Below, one piece after another: positions 1 to 10,952 of a stretch of 64,000 nucleotides of DNA (positions are counted from its first letter, which is position 1; every line of letters begins with the position of its first letter). A model generated the notes under the pieces. The model was not told where the DNA came from. It was given only the letters and a program-made list of their open reading frames with translations, and did not search any database. The stretch comes from Chloranthus sessilifolius. Lineage: Eukaryota > Streptophyta > Magnoliopsida > Chloranthales > Chloranthaceae. Location of the stretch: NCBI GenBank assembly GCA_021018995.1, contig CM037588.1:84665765-84729764 (forward strand), given 5' to 3'. The position numbers and the translations under genes are program-made.

Positions 1-355
1 TTGTCCACACCGCACTAGATCAAAGACCTCGAGTATCTATCTCCAAATAAAACTGAACAGATCTGGCCAAAATTGGGTGCCTACCGAAGGAGGCAGTCAA
101 TCTTGGTCTCCATCAGCGATGATCTTATTACCGAACAATTATGCAAAAACATGCACTCATCAGGGATAGATAAAATAAAAGGGAATGGAAGTCTCGACCC
201 AAAACCCGTCCGAGTATAATTTACGAGAATAAACGACCATCCAATAGATACCCAGACGCAACGCGTATACTTTACAGGGATACCGTATAAATGCAGGTTT
301 TAAGCCTGCACCCTAAAATGAGTCCTTTTGAATGCATATTTGAACATAGTCATTC
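1..355. other. Unassigned sequence left of the solo LTR
   Basis: I see no convincing coding region, terminal repeat or RNA gene here. The sequence is mixed in composition. It should be continuous with the sequence after 2055, because the solo LTR between them is flanked by a 5-bp duplication. It is most simply non-coding 3' sequence of the Tat-1 element or its flank, but I could not match it to Tat-2. Confidence 0.4.
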
Positions 356-360
356 GATAG
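356..360. repeat. Target site duplication GATAG, left copy
   Basis: GATAG stands directly before the TG that opens the solo LTR. The same five bases follow the closing CA at 2051-2055. A 5-bp duplication is standard for Ty3/Gypsy integrases. Confidence 0.8.
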
Positions 361-775
361 TGTAGACACCCCAATTTGGCCCAAGGCTCGATCGAAACAC
401 CTTTCGAGATAGGTGCAATTTTTAGCTTTTGATGACATGTATGGAACCTTTAGGAACCCCCTTAGAACCCTTAGGAACCTTTCCAAACCCTTAAGAATCA
501 CCCTAGATCCCTTAGGAACCTGACCCGAACCTGTAGAAATCTTTCCCGACCCTTCTGAACCTAAACCTAACCTTATCAAGCAAATGGTTGAGGAGGGGTG
601 CATCGGAATTAGCTACAGTCTTCTATTATAATCGAATCTCATACTATTAAGAAGTAGAGTTTGTCAGCTTTCCAACGGTCCAAGAATCGCCCCAATCAAA
701 GGTATACATCAAAAGATACAGCAAACCGAGCCCGGAGGGCATAAGAGTAAAATCCAATGGGCTGCCCTAGGGATT

Positions 776-1028
776 TGGCGTAACTAATAGTTACGCCAGG
801 CTATTTCTCCCCAGAAATGGCCTGGTGCAACTAATAGTTGCTCCAGTGATAATTTTGCCTGGCACAACTACTAGTTGCGCCAGGCCACTTCTCCTAGGAT
901 TTAAGCCTAGCGCAACTAATAGTTGCGCCAGTATTAATTGTGGGCCCCACCCTCGCGAGCTAATTTTCAAGCACTGTTTAAACATTATTTTACTGTACAT
1001 TTGCCTGGCGTAACTATTAGTTGCGCCA
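776..1028. repeat. Five 23-bp palindromes in LTR U3
   Basis: Copies lie at 776-798, 823-845, 860-882, 908-930 and 1006-1028. Each has an 11-base arm of the type TGGCGYAACTA, one central base, and the reverse complement arm. The first copy is a perfect inverted repeat and the others differ by one or a few bases. The arms could bind a dimeric factor or fold as hairpins. The same motif recurs in the Tat-2 LTR (46194, 46241) and inside Tat-2 upstream of both extra genes (47556, 47604, 51273, 51320). Confidence 0.85.
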
Positions 1029-1311
1029 AGCATATGAACAGTAACCTCTGGATTTTGCCCCAAAAATCGTGATTGGGGTTTGACTTATTGACCATGTTTA
1101 CTTTTGGGGTATGTTTTGCTAGTTTTGTTGCACTCATTCCCTACCTATTTGCAACCCTTCAAATGGCTTAAAGCCTCACCCCATCATCCACCATTGGAGG
1201 ACCTTCTCACACATCTCAAGGCTCCAAAAGCCCTATGAATCCTTAGATGTGAGATTACCTAATTGCTAAATCCATTTAGCTCTTAAGTGGTTTCCTAATC
1301 CACCCATTTCC

Positions 1312-1320
1312 TATAAATAG
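1312..1320 (+). promoter_or_regulatory. TATA box of the Tat-family LTR
   Basis: TATAAATAG occurs about 280 bp after the palindrome array and about 740 bp before the LTR end. This is a typical place for a U3 promoter. A transcript starting about 30 bp later would define R. Confidence 0.6.
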
Positions 1321-2050
1321 AACCCCCCACCCCTTGGTTTAGGGGTTGAGAAATTTGCTTAAGAGAGAAAGAGCTCACAGTGAGAAGTTCTTCCTCCCTT
1401 TTGTGTACCATTTTCACCCAAATGTTAGAATCTCCCAACCTCATTTCAAGCTTGTTCTTGCATCCAAAACCCTTAGCCTAGGTGTGTATGATCTTGTAGC
1501 CTCCCTTCTCTACCTCTTAACTTCAAGTCTTAGGAGTTAAAACCCTATTCCATACCACACAGCCTTCAAGAGCTCATCAAAGCAAGCCACGCAAGGCTCT
1601 CCTACGGTGCTACAAGGGCCCGAGGGCTCCGGCTCTCCCCTTTCTTCTCCTATCTCTTTTTGGCTCTTTTCATCCTCCCATTTGTGCCATTATGCCGCCG
1701 AATTTTCGGTAGGAACGGAGGGGCACAAATAGGATTTCAGGCCCATTTGGGTAAGAGGGAACTATTTTCTTTTCTTTTACTTCATTTTAGTTTTGGCCAT
1801 AAGTAGAGACAGCATTAAGTGGGTTGATCGGGTGCCTAACACCTTACTGATCGATAATCGAAGCCCCTACCCAAAAGCCTTTGGTGTGGATCAGATTTAG
1901 AGTCATATTTTTAGCACTTTAAGGACTTTAGTGCTCATAAAAATGAACTAGGTTTCCCGGGGCACTAAAAGCTCGTGGTGGCGACTCTATATTTTTTCGA
2001 TGGAGAGTGCATCATCGAGACTGGACCATCACGGATCCCCCGGTTGCACA

Positions 2051-2055
2051 GATAG
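2051..2055. repeat. Target site duplication GATAG, right copy
   Basis: GATAG follows the terminal CA of the solo LTR and matches 356-360. Confidence 0.8.
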
Positions 2056-2819
2056 GTAATTTCCTTTTTGACAGGTTGGTTTTAACCAACAATTGACCTT
2101 CCACTGAGGAATCTAAAGCTTAAGGCACTTAAGTTCACATGAATCCAAAAATAGAGCGCTTATCGCCAAGATTTAGCAGTGGAGTCGACCCGATCGAAAC
2201 ATTGATCGTTCGACCGGGATTGACACCATTGCTCCTACTTTAAAGAAGGATCCAAAGATTAAAGGTGAACCTTAGAATTAGGATGTTAATGTAGCATAGC
2301 TGCATTGCCGATAAAATATTGACATTTTACTGCATTAGAGTACGCATGAGCATAGCAAAAAGTACTATAAGAACTCATCTATCTTTTTTTTTTTTTAAAT
2401 GATTGTTTTTTTTCATTTATTTTTTGAATAGACCGATCATCTATGGAGAGATTCTTTATTTGATCTGTCCATCGTCGAGAGGTTGTCTGCCTCGAGATTT
2501 TGGGCCATTAGATGTTCCTGCACATTTCTCAAGAAAATGTCAGTCCCTTTTTTATTTATATGGGTAATAAATATGCATCCTAAGTAATAGAAGGAGCAAC
2601 AAACTTTTACCTATACTTTTTTATTTTTCAAAATTTATATATATATTTTTGAATTTTTATTTTTAGAGATTTTTTATTCTTTTTCTTTAGTTTTGGAATG
2701 GAAGTACAATGCTGTAAATATGTATATGGAAAAGAGTAGAAATATAGAATTTTTTTGTATTTAGATTTTTCTTGATTTTTTACCTTTTTAATTTTTCATC
2801 TTTTTTTTTGTTTGATGCC
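2056..2819. other. AT-rich non-coding stretch, probably Tat-1 3' region
   Basis: I see no supported gene. From about 2380 the sequence becomes T-rich, with many runs of T. The block at 2056-2330 has no recognised partner elsewhere in the window. In Tat-2 the comparable interval holds the antisense PMD and DUF7745 genes; nothing like them is visible here. Confidence 0.4.
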
Positions 2820-3420
2820 TTATCAGTGAGACGAAGTAACGGGTCCCTTTTTTAGCATAGCCGAACTCGTTCATGCGGTCAAACCTAAGTGAGGTTCAAA
2901 ATTTTCCAAGGTCGGAACGTCCATCCCTTTAGATCGAATTAACCTTTTCTCCTTACCTTGGGTCATATGTTTGACAATGTAGCTTGAAGATATTCCTGGA
3001 TAAAACCTGATTTGAGCTAACATGAGCGGCCCAGTTGGTGATCAGATAACACAGAGATGTAACCGAAGGAAGTAACTGAATGATTTATTTTTATTTTTTT
3101 TGAACATTTTTACTCACAGCGCCCAAGACGGGTTTTTGTCGTGCCCATTGTTACCCTCTTTTTTACCCGTAATGACCTTACGAGTTTTCATTACTTCCAT
3201 GGGTATAGCTCTCTTACCCCAAGCGCCCTTTCGAGTTTTCACATGGTCCGCACAAACTCGCTGTTTTTACCCGTAGCGCCCTTTCGGGTTTTCACTACGT
3301 CCATCTTGCTTTGAGCTTGTATTTTTATTTCTTTCATCATCATGTTTTTTCTCAAAAGCCACGACATAGGCGTTCATTCCATCATAGCCGGCCAGATGGG
3401 GTTCCAATGTCGTCTCTCAA
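2820..3420 (-). repeat. Tat-family 3' non-coding block with tandem hairpins
   Basis: This block pairs with 53460-54074 of Tat-2: both run from TTTGATGCCTTA through TCATATGTTTGAC to CCAGATGGGGTT. Within 3120-3310 a unit of the form ACCCGTAGCGCCCTTTCGGGT recurs with variation, three to four times about 60 bp apart. ACCCG and CGGGT can pair around an 11-base loop, giving a series of small hairpins. It lies directly 3' of the integrase in element sense, so it would be in the 3' untranslated region. Confidence 0.7.
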
Positions 3421-3919
3421 CTCAGCTCGTGTTGACTTAACAAATACTATGACTGCTTGTGAACCTACAAAGATGGCTTTCTTCAGGTGTTGCTTGGCCA
3501 TGGATTAGGTTAGGATTTGAAGTTATGCTGGGCGAAAAATGGGTTTTCTTGATATGGCTTCAGTTTTTCACAACATACTTTCTTCCTTGGAGGATTTTAC
3601 TGTACATGCCCCATAATTCTTCTATATTTTTTCTTTTTTCTTTGTTTTATTTTAGGCCATCTCTTTTTAAAGTTTGGCTTTTCTGATTTTTTTGGATTTT
3701 GATTTTACTTCCCCTTTTTGGTATATGTACACACTTTTTCCCTTCTCTTTTTTTCGGGGAAGGGGTTTGTTGAAAGAAAGGCCCAAGCTCAAAATGGGGT
3801 AGCAAAGGATATTATTATTTTTTGAGATACTTTTTGGCTACTGTGATTAGAATGATGGCCTCTTTTGAGTGGTTCTTAAGCAGTCACGTATCTGTTTGAC
3901 CAACACTTACCTTATTGCG

Positions 3920-4990
3920 CTAGATTAAGAGTAGAACCGTCAGACGTATCCAGCGTTGATGAGCTTAGGAAGTTGATCTCCATCCATGGTGGCGAGACAG
4001 ATGGCATATCCCGACAACACTTCTCGGATGACGTAAGGTCCCTCCTAGTTCGGCTTGAACTTCCCTCTTGGATCGGCGTGGAGGGATGGGAGGATCTTCT
4101 TCAGTACAGTGTCTCCTATCTTCAAATCTTGACCACGAACACATTTATTATAAGCAAGTGCGATTCGCCCCTGGTAAACTTGAGTATGACACAAAGCTAG
4201 GAGTCTCTTCTCATCCAATAAGTTCAATTATTTAAAATGAGATCTCTCTCTCTCTCTACTTCGGGTCAGCCTGATTCCATGAGGATTCAGAGCGAGGGTA
4301 CTTCAACCTCTACCGACAGGATGACCTCGGTTCTCGAGGATGCGGATGACCATCTTGTTCACAGCTTCCACGACTCCATTAATTTGAGGCTAATAAGGAG
4401 ACGAGCGATGGTCCTTGATTTTGTATTGCTCGCAGAAGGCTCGGATGTGCTTATTCGCAAAGTTTATGCCGTTGTCCGTGATGATATCCTTGGGTACTCC
4501 AAATCAGCACACGATATTACTCTTGAGGAATTTCTTGACGTGACTAGCCGTAATGTTTGCATATGATGTCGCTTCTACCCACTTGGTGAAGTATTCAATG
4601 GCGACGAGAATGAATCGATGTTCATTTGATAATTTTGGATTAATCATTCCAACTACGTCAGGACCCCAGGTAGCAAATGGCCAAGGAGTGGTCATGCAGT
4701 GAAGATCGATGGCAAGAGTGTATATCAGACTGGAGTGTTCCTGACACTTGTAGCATATCTAAATATGTTTACAACAATTTGATTCTATAGTGGTCCAAAA
4801 GTACCCTTGCAGTAGAATTTTCTTAGCGAGCATGTGACTGCTATTGTGGGCACCACATACTCTCTCATGGATCCCTTTCATGATGTTGATTGCTTCACTT
4901 TCTGTAAGGCACCTGAGCAAGATGCTATTGTAGGATCGCTTGTAAAGGCATTCCCCATAAATGACGTAGCCTACCATTAAACGTTGAATG
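3920..4990 (-). pseudogene. Tat-1 integrase region
   Basis: Integrase inserts the element cDNA into the genome. On the minus strand I read a zinc-binding N-terminal part (around 4760-4980, with GIHERVCGAHNSSHMLAKKI and GYFW), a core part (around 4500-4700, with WGPDVVGMI and VAIEYFTKWVEA) and a C-terminal part (around 4045-4230, with LALAYNKCVRGQDLKIGD-like text). All three match the Tat lineage. The region is broken. Confidence 0.8.
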
Positions 4991-4995
4991 GTTCA

Positions 4996-5713
4996 TCAGT
5001 CCATCCTAGACGTACCCTCAAGAAAAGTTAGTGTCTCGAGGAAATTCTTAATATCTGAGAACCAAGGTGGCTCATCATCAGGCTTTGTAGGTTCCTCAAT
5101 CTGGAGGCAGAAGGCCGGTACATTTCTTTGCTCGATCATGATTGGCTTCATCTTGACACCATACGGAATTTCTATCATTGATGCCAACGTTACTAGTGCA
5201 TCGACAAAGTGATTCCTTATTCGAGGGCATATGATAATGTCACATCTTGGAAGCAAGCTATCAGATCCTTGAGGTGCTCATGGTAGGGATCAGTTTCTCA
5301 TGTTTTGTTTTCCAATCTCCATTCTTCTGGCATTTGATCAACTATGAATCACCAAATACTTAGAGGTGAGTTATGTTCAGGTCGAGAGCTGCCTGCAAAC
5401 CAATGGCACAAGCTTCGTACTTGGCCATGTTATTAGTGCATCGGAAGTTAAGCTTGATAGAGACTGATATATGTGATCCTTTTGCAAAAATCAGAATGGC
5501 ACCAACTCCCTGACCTTCGAAATCTGCTGCCTTGTAAAAGTATATTACCCATGATTCTTCTACTTCTTCTATATCGTCTTCCATCATGAATAGGATGTCC
5601 TCATCAGGTAACTCAGTTCTCAAGGATTCATAATCTGGTAAAGGATTGTCGACAAGATGATCGGCGAGTGCCTGCCCCTTCATCGACTTCTGAGTGACGA
5701 ACAACGGGTCCAT
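4996..5713 (-). pseudogene. Tat-1 second (archaeal-type) RNase H and linker
   Basis: The minus strand encodes KGQALADHLVDNPLPDY, followed by WVIYFYKAADFEGQGVGAI and NNMAKYEACAIGLQAALDL. The last block is the hallmark of the extra archaeal-type RNase H found in Tat elements, in addition to the ordinary one. A linker follows (FVDALVTLASMIEIPYGV, then PPWFSDIKNFLE), which in this lineage leads into integrase. This domain supports the Tat assignment more than any other. Broken. Confidence 0.8.
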
Positions 5714-5719
5714 TCGGGC

Positions 5720-6702
5720 CCATTATAGCATGCAGTCCATCCAGTGAGAGCTGGCTTCTTGAATAGGTATTTGAATGGCAAACTCAGACAATAGGAGCTG
5801 TCAGTGTGTAGTCCGTCCAATGAGGGACGACTTCTCAAATAGGCGTTTCAACGGGTCTATTTGGGCCAAAAGTAGAACAGTTTGGATAGCAAGTAATGGT
5901 GGAGCCTCTGAGTAGCCGATATAAGAGCTAGGCATGCTTTCTCCACATGAGAATAGCGTGTCTCATAATCAGTAAACTTCTTACTCAGATAGTAGATGTC
6001 CTGCTCTCTTCTTTCCGTCTTGTCATACTACCCTAAGACACATCCCATCAAAACTTTCGTCGTGGAGAGATACATTAAGAGTGGTGTCCCTGGCTTGGGT
6101 GGTACTAATATAGGTGAGTTAAGGAGGTAGCTTTTGATTTTATCGAACGCTACCTAACAATCGTCGTTCCATTCAACAGGAGAGTTCTTCCTTAATAGCT
6201 TGAAGATCGGCGTGTAGATAGGCGTTAGTTGTGCAATGAACCAACTGATATATTGTATTCTGCCCAAGAACCCTCTAACTTCTTTCCCAGTAGATGGTGG
6301 TGGTATTTTGGTGATAGTTTTGACTTTGAATGGGTCGACCTTGATCCCTCTCCTGCTGACGATGAATCCCAACAATTTTTCGGACATAGAGTCAAATGTG
6401 CACTTCTGTGGATTCAGACGCAACTGATACTTTCTCAACCTCTCAAATAGCTTCTGAAGGTTTACCAGATGATCGCTTCGCTCCAGTGACCTGGCTATCA
6501 TATCATCGACATACACTTCAATTTCTCGGTGCATCATGTCGTGAAACAATGCAGTCATAGCTCTTTGGTACATTGCACTGGCATTCTTTAGCCCAAACGG
6601 CATGGCTCTGTAACAAAAGGTTCCCCAAGGAGTGATAAATGCAGTCTTCTCTCGATCCACCTCTGCCATCTTAATCTGATTATATCCTGAGAACCAATCC
6701 AC
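5720..6702 (-). pseudogene. Tat-1 reverse transcriptase and first RNase H
   Basis: Reverse transcriptase copies element RNA to DNA. Visible motifs on the minus strand are DWFSGYNQIKMAEVDREKTA, FGLKNASAMYQRAM, the catalytic-site block YVDDM, and GFIVSRRGIKVDP leading into the connection domain (IPPPSTGKEVRGFLGRIQYI). Remnants of the first RNase H lie at about 5720-6150. The motif order and spacing are those of Ty3/Gypsy RT. Broken. Confidence 0.85.
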
Positions 6703-7560
6703 ACACCACTGCTACTACCATTCCACCTCCGGTTCTCGAAACTATGCCCTCAATGGGCTCCGGGAGTATGGTCGACACCTTGTATTCGAAACTATGGAGG
6801 TCGATGTCCTCAGTGGTGTGTGGTACATCCAACACTTTGGGCTTTTTGACACTATTGGTGGCCTTTTCCTTCTCACTATGCCCTTCACCAATGATTGTGA
6901 TGATCTTATGCCCGAATCCAAACTTGAGCTTTTGGTGCAGTGTGGAGGGGATCACTCCAACTTCATGAAGCCAGGGGTGCCCTAACAGCAGATTGAACGG
7001 GGATTTGATGTCCATCACTTAAAAAAATATGGAGAAGGTCATTGACCTAATTAATAGCTCAAGGTAAACTTCTCCCATTATCTCTCTTTGTGTGTTATCA
7101 AAGCCTCTGGCACTGGTTCTTGTGGGTCTCAGCATGCACGGATCTACCCCAATCTTGGTGGCGGTTCTCAATGGGCATATGTTTAATGCAAACCTGTTAT
7201 CGATCAAAACCAACGGAATTATCATATTTCTAGACTCAACAGTAATGTTAAGGGATTTGGAGTGACTGCTCCCTTCATTTGGTAAATAGGCATCCGAAAA
7301 TGAAATGGCATTTGGAGCCATAACTTGACCAATTATTTTCTCGACTTCTCTGGGCTAACCTGAAGTGGGGCATGCGCATTCTTTAACGCCCCCATTAATG
7401 CTTGAAAATAGAGTGGAGACGTCATTAACAGATCCCATATAGTAATATGGGCAGGCATTCTTCTCAGTTGAGTCTCCAGTATATGTTCTTGACTCATTTT
7501 CTCAAAAGGGTTCACGGCGTTATCCTTCTTTCCCTTTGGTTGGGCTTGTGTAGTAGCTGG
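6680..7560 (-). pseudogene. Tat-1 aspartic protease region
   Basis: The retroviral-type protease processes the polyprotein. The minus strand reads PLVLIDNRFALNICPLRTAT, then ARGFDNTQREIMGEVYLEL and FNLLLGHPWLHEVGVIPSTL. These are the typical protease blocks of the Tat lineage: active-site loop, the AYDN-type block and the LLGRPWI-type flap partner. Broken. Confidence 0.75.
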
Positions 7561-7569
7561 TGCTTTTGG

Positions 7570-8850
7570 CTACTTCAAAATCTTTCCAGATTGAGTAATA
7601 AAATCCATTGCCCCTTCTCTATTGCTATCAGCATTGATATCTGTTAGTTCATAACTCAGCGGGACCTGATGAGGGTCGTAGGTCGATCCCAAAATTTGAA
7701 ATGGTATAGCTGCCGGAATCGGATGCACTTGCATTGTGGGCTCCGGGGGTGTGGGTAACACTTGATTCACTTCAGTGATAGCTAGTTCGGTAGTAAAATT
7801 GGGCCAGATGGTCGTGGTGAAGCTTGTGGGTGGTTGCACTGGGGTAAAGGGATAGGAGTAGGCCATTGGCAGCTAATAGGTGCTGGCGAGGGATTAGAGG
7901 CATGATGGTTTATCGGGTAATTGATAGGGGTGGTGGTGTATGGTTGATATGAATTTATGTGCACATAAATGATTGGTGTGGGTGATAGAAAATAAGCCTT
8001 AAGATCTAAGGGTTCAATTCGTGGTGTCGGGTTGGAAAAATAATCCGATAAATTTAAGGGTTCAATCATCCCAATATTCCTTTCTTCACAAATTTTCGGC
8101 AATGGTGCCACATAGTTCTCCTGATCACTGAAGTAGTTTGACGGGTCAAATTCAAACTCCTCACATTCTTCTATCATCCAGAAGATGGATCTGGGACCTG
8201 CTCCTCCTATAGGATGTGGGGGTAATGGCACCTGATGAATATTCGTGTGCAGGTTTACTTGAGAAAGTGCAGGTGGGATGATTTTCTGATATCGATTAAA
8301 TCTTGGATCGTGTGCTTCAATGGGAAGTCGCGATCAGTCAAGTATTAGGGTCATAATTCTTTTAGATTGGGTGAAGAGGAGGTTGCGGTTGATGACTAGT
8401 AACTAATCTCTTTTCTATTAATAAAGGCAAAAGTACACTTAGTGATTGCCCTAGGGGTGTAAACACTCAATCGTAGCGGGCTCTCCTCTACTCTGGAGTT
8501 ATCTGCATTCCTTGTCCATTCCCTGCTCTCTACAACTGCTCAGTTATGACTAATGTGGTGGGGCTACTTGAAATTGGAATGGGGTTATATTATTATTGGG
8601 CCTGGTGTTGACAATATTCTGAACATCGGCCCTATTCTTTTCGCGTTCCTCTATTCTGAAAACCTTCTAATCCCACTAGCTCCACTTGGTACATTCTTAT
8701 TCAGGCAACCTTCCCTGATAGCATCTTCACAGTGATTGGTGTTCCTTATCAGATTAGCAAAGTTGGACTGCTGCTAGTACACTAAAAAGTTTGAGATCAC
8801 TGGCAAAGTATTTTTGGAAATCATTTCTATCTGTTCATCATCGGGTATCC
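7570..8850 (-). pseudogene. Tat-1 gag C-terminal and proline-rich linker
   Basis: Open stretches on the minus strand are rich in Pro, Thr, Ile and Asn (for example PTPIPLPQCNHPQASPRPSG). They contain no recognisable enzyme motif. Position between gag core and protease fits the variable linker or nucleocapsid part of Tat polyproteins. I see no clear CCHC knuckle. Confidence 0.5.
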
Positions 8851-9825
8851 TATTTCTAACCTAAGTTGTCAGTGCTCTCCAATGCCCCAAATAATCACTA
8901 AAGGTCTCATTCAGGTTCTGCTTCAAACAGGCCAAGTCTGACTTACGTCGTTCAATGTTTATATTATAGACATATTGTTCCTGAATAGGTGTGTCAATTC
9001 CTTCCAAGTTTTCATCATAGATGGTTCCAAAGATGTAAACCATCTCAAGGCTGGACCAGTCAAACTATTCTGAAAGACCTTTATCAATAGTCTTTCGTTC
9101 CCTCCATATTGGCACATGTCCCCGTAATATGACTTGAGGTGTGAAATAGGATTGCCAGTGCTATTGTACTTGTCAAAAGTCGACATTTTAAACTTGGGAG
9201 GCAAGGAGACCTCAGCAAACAAATATAAATTTGTGAAGTCCGTGGCGTGGATTTTAGCACCACCCATTTTCAACAGCTGCTTCTGTATTTTATCTAACTG
9301 CTCTGACTCCTTGGATATGGGGGCCACTTTCTCGACAGTTGGTTGGACTTCTCTTTGGGCTACCAGGGTGTAGAAAATGATAGGAGGAGGATTAAGGTTG
9401 GTCACAGCCCCAGCATATGCTCCACTATTTCTTATCTCGTGGTCTATATAAGGTGCAGTGTGGGCGAGATTCTCTTGCTGATGTTGCATGGATTGGGTGG
9501 GGATGGCCTAGACGGGGGTTGGGTGAGTTCATTGGAGATGAGAGAAGGTTTGTTGGATGATGGAATGAGTGGAAGTTAGATTTTGGGGTGGGGCCTGATG
9601 AGGCCATTGGGCCTGGGGAAAGGCTTGAAACTGACTTTGGGACGTTTGGATATGAGTGTATTGGGGTTGATGTAAGGTATGGTTTTGAGCTGGGTATGAG
9701 GGTTGTGAATGGGTGAAATTCTGGAGAAATTGTGAAGGGTATGGGTGTGAGGCTCCATGGTTTTGCTGGGCTTGGGTTTGGGCTATGAAGCCTTGGGAGG
9801 GTTGGGCCACAAAGCCTTGGTCATG

Positions 9826-9935
9826 ATAAGTTTGGGCCATGGGCCAATTGTGGGTTTGGGCCATGGGCCCTTGGTGGGTCTGGGTCATGTGCCCTTGATG
9901 GGTCTGGCTCATTGGGCCTTGGTGGATCTGGGCCA
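9826..9935 (-). repeat. In-frame 30-bp tandem repeats in Tat-1 gag
   Basis: A unit of about 30 bp is repeated four to five times and encodes variants of MAQTHQGPMA on the minus strand. The repeats stop at the Athila-B insertion, so the full copy number cannot be read here. Confidence 0.75.
9931..9935. repeat. Putative left target duplication GGCCA of Athila-B
   Basis: These five bases precede the first TG of the Athila-B 5' LTR. The partner copy should be at the far right end of Athila-B, outside the window. Confidence 0.5.
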
Positions 9936-10152
9936 TGTTAAGTGGTGAAAATGCCACTTTTCACCCTTTTACCTGACCATTGACAGACCTGTGAGCACAC
10001 TAATAAGCCTCTATTGAGTGCCTTTTGTAGATAGCAGTGAAAGCTAGTAATAATGCAGAAAACCACTTAAGAATGCCCACAAAGAAGCCATCTCTCAGCA
10101 CAAGACGAACTCAGCAATAGCACACCCAAGGGTAGCACATCATTGAACCCTT

Positions 10153-10745
10153 GGAGCGCGTGGCTACAGTAGGGCAAGGTGAAGAAAGTGAGAATAGGTT
10201 GAAAACGTCCTATCGATTGGTCACCTAAAGAGTTCGATAGGAGCTGAAAGTAAAGAAACAAAAAATTTGTGCAGTTAAAGAAGTTTTCGATAGGATCTGA
10301 AGGCTGAAGAAGGATGAATTCGTGCGGATAGAGCAATTCGACAGGATCCCTCAACCTGTCGAGTAAATGAATGAAAGAGAAATCTCATCCTATCGAACGC
10401 TTGCCTGAGGAGAAAAAGAAAACTTGTTGAAGGCTTCCTGAACCTATCAAAATGAAGATGCTGAAATTGAACCTATCGAAGGATGCTTAAGCCTTTCGAT
10501 AGGAATGAGAGCCAACCTATTGGGATGACGGCATGCAGAGCTGAACCTGTCGAAAAGGACCTCTGGACCTATCGAACTACTCAGCCAACCTATTGAATAC
10601 CCCAGATAATGGGCTGAGGACCCTCAAAATAGAAAATACATCCTATCGGTACCTATCGAAGAGACCAGGGAACCTATCGAAAGGGACTACAAGCTTACTT
10701 TTAACTTGTCAGAAGCTTCTCCAACCTATCGAAATCGTGTGCTGA
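10153..10745 (+). repeat. U3 array of CCTATCGAA-type motifs
   Basis: More than fifteen dispersed copies of CCTATCGAA or its complement TTCGATAGG, with variants (CCTGTCGA, CCTATTGA), occur here at irregular spacing of about 20-60 bp. Motifs appear in both orientations, sometimes as CCTATCGATAGG-like joins. The array ends about 200 bp before the TATA box, the place of an upstream promoter region. Spacing is not that of a tandem satellite. Confidence 0.8.
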
Positions 10746-10943
10746 ACTTCTCAGAAACTATGCTATGCACACGCTGAGACTTGGTAACCTGCTACATGCA
10801 AACTGAGGCACTTTGGTGACTAGTGCGAGGTTCTAGAAGATGCCCTAGAAAGCCCTAACCGACTCACGTGCTTTAACAGAACTCTAACAAACTTTGACGA
10901 CCTTCTAGAAGGGATTTTTGGCAGGACAAACAGAGGAGAAAGC

Positions 10944-10952
10944 TATATATAG
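10944..10952 (+). promoter_or_regulatory. TATA box of Athila-B LTR
   Basis: TATATATAG is followed by AGATCCCCAATTGCC. The same context occurs on the minus strand in the Athila-B2 LTR (about 61018-61027). Confidence 0.65.

Larger units (their letters stand above)
361..2050 (+). mobile_element. Solo LTR of a Tat-type Ty3/Gypsy element
   Basis: This is a single LTR of 1690 bp. It begins TGTAGACACC and ends GTTGCACA, with a 5-bp duplication at both sides and no internal region attached. The same LTR family appears in inverted orientation as the 3' LTR of Tat-2 (37464-46676): both share the TGTAGACACC start, the run of TTAGGAACC-like words after it, and the block ending GGTGGCGACTCTA near the 3' end. 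U3 holds five palindromes (776-1028), then a TATA box at 1312. A solo LTR is usually left by recombination between the two LTRs of one insertion. It lies in inverse orientation to the neighbouring Tat-1 coding region, so it is a separate insertion. Confidence 0.85.
2056..9935 (-). mobile_element. Tat-1: broken Tat-lineage Ty3/Gypsy element, minus strand
   Basis: Read on the minus strand from 9935 down, the order is gag, proline-rich linker, protease, reverse transcriptase, RNase H, a second archaeal-type RNase H, and integrase. This is the order and domain set of the plant Tat lineage. The 3' non-coding part at about 2820-3420 matches the 3' part of Tat-2 at 53460-54074. The 5' end is missing here because Athila-B is inserted in gag at 9936; the rest of gag and the 5' LTR should lie far to the right. 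The element looks old, with well over ten breaks in its frames. The left border is uncertain. Confidence 0.8.
8850..9935 (-). pseudogene. Tat-1 gag core and Gln-rich N-terminal part
   Basis: Gag forms the particle. The minus strand reads PPKFKMSTFDKYNSTGNPISH, HLKSYYGDMCQYGGNERLLI, FQNSLTGPALRWFTSLEP and TWKELTHLF, the standard Retrotrans_gag block. Upstream is a Gln/Pro/His-rich tract and a decapeptide repeat. The region is cut at 9936 by Athila-B. Broken. Confidence 0.8.

Noticed and set aside
4237-4566. Plus-strand 109-residue frame beside (CT)n
   Set aside because: It is the reverse shadow of the Tat-1 integrase region and shows no domain of its own.
9826-9935. CRISPR-like array from regularly spaced 30-bp repeats
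   Set aside because: The repeats are head to tail without unique spacers, code in frame for gag and lie in a plant retrotransposon.
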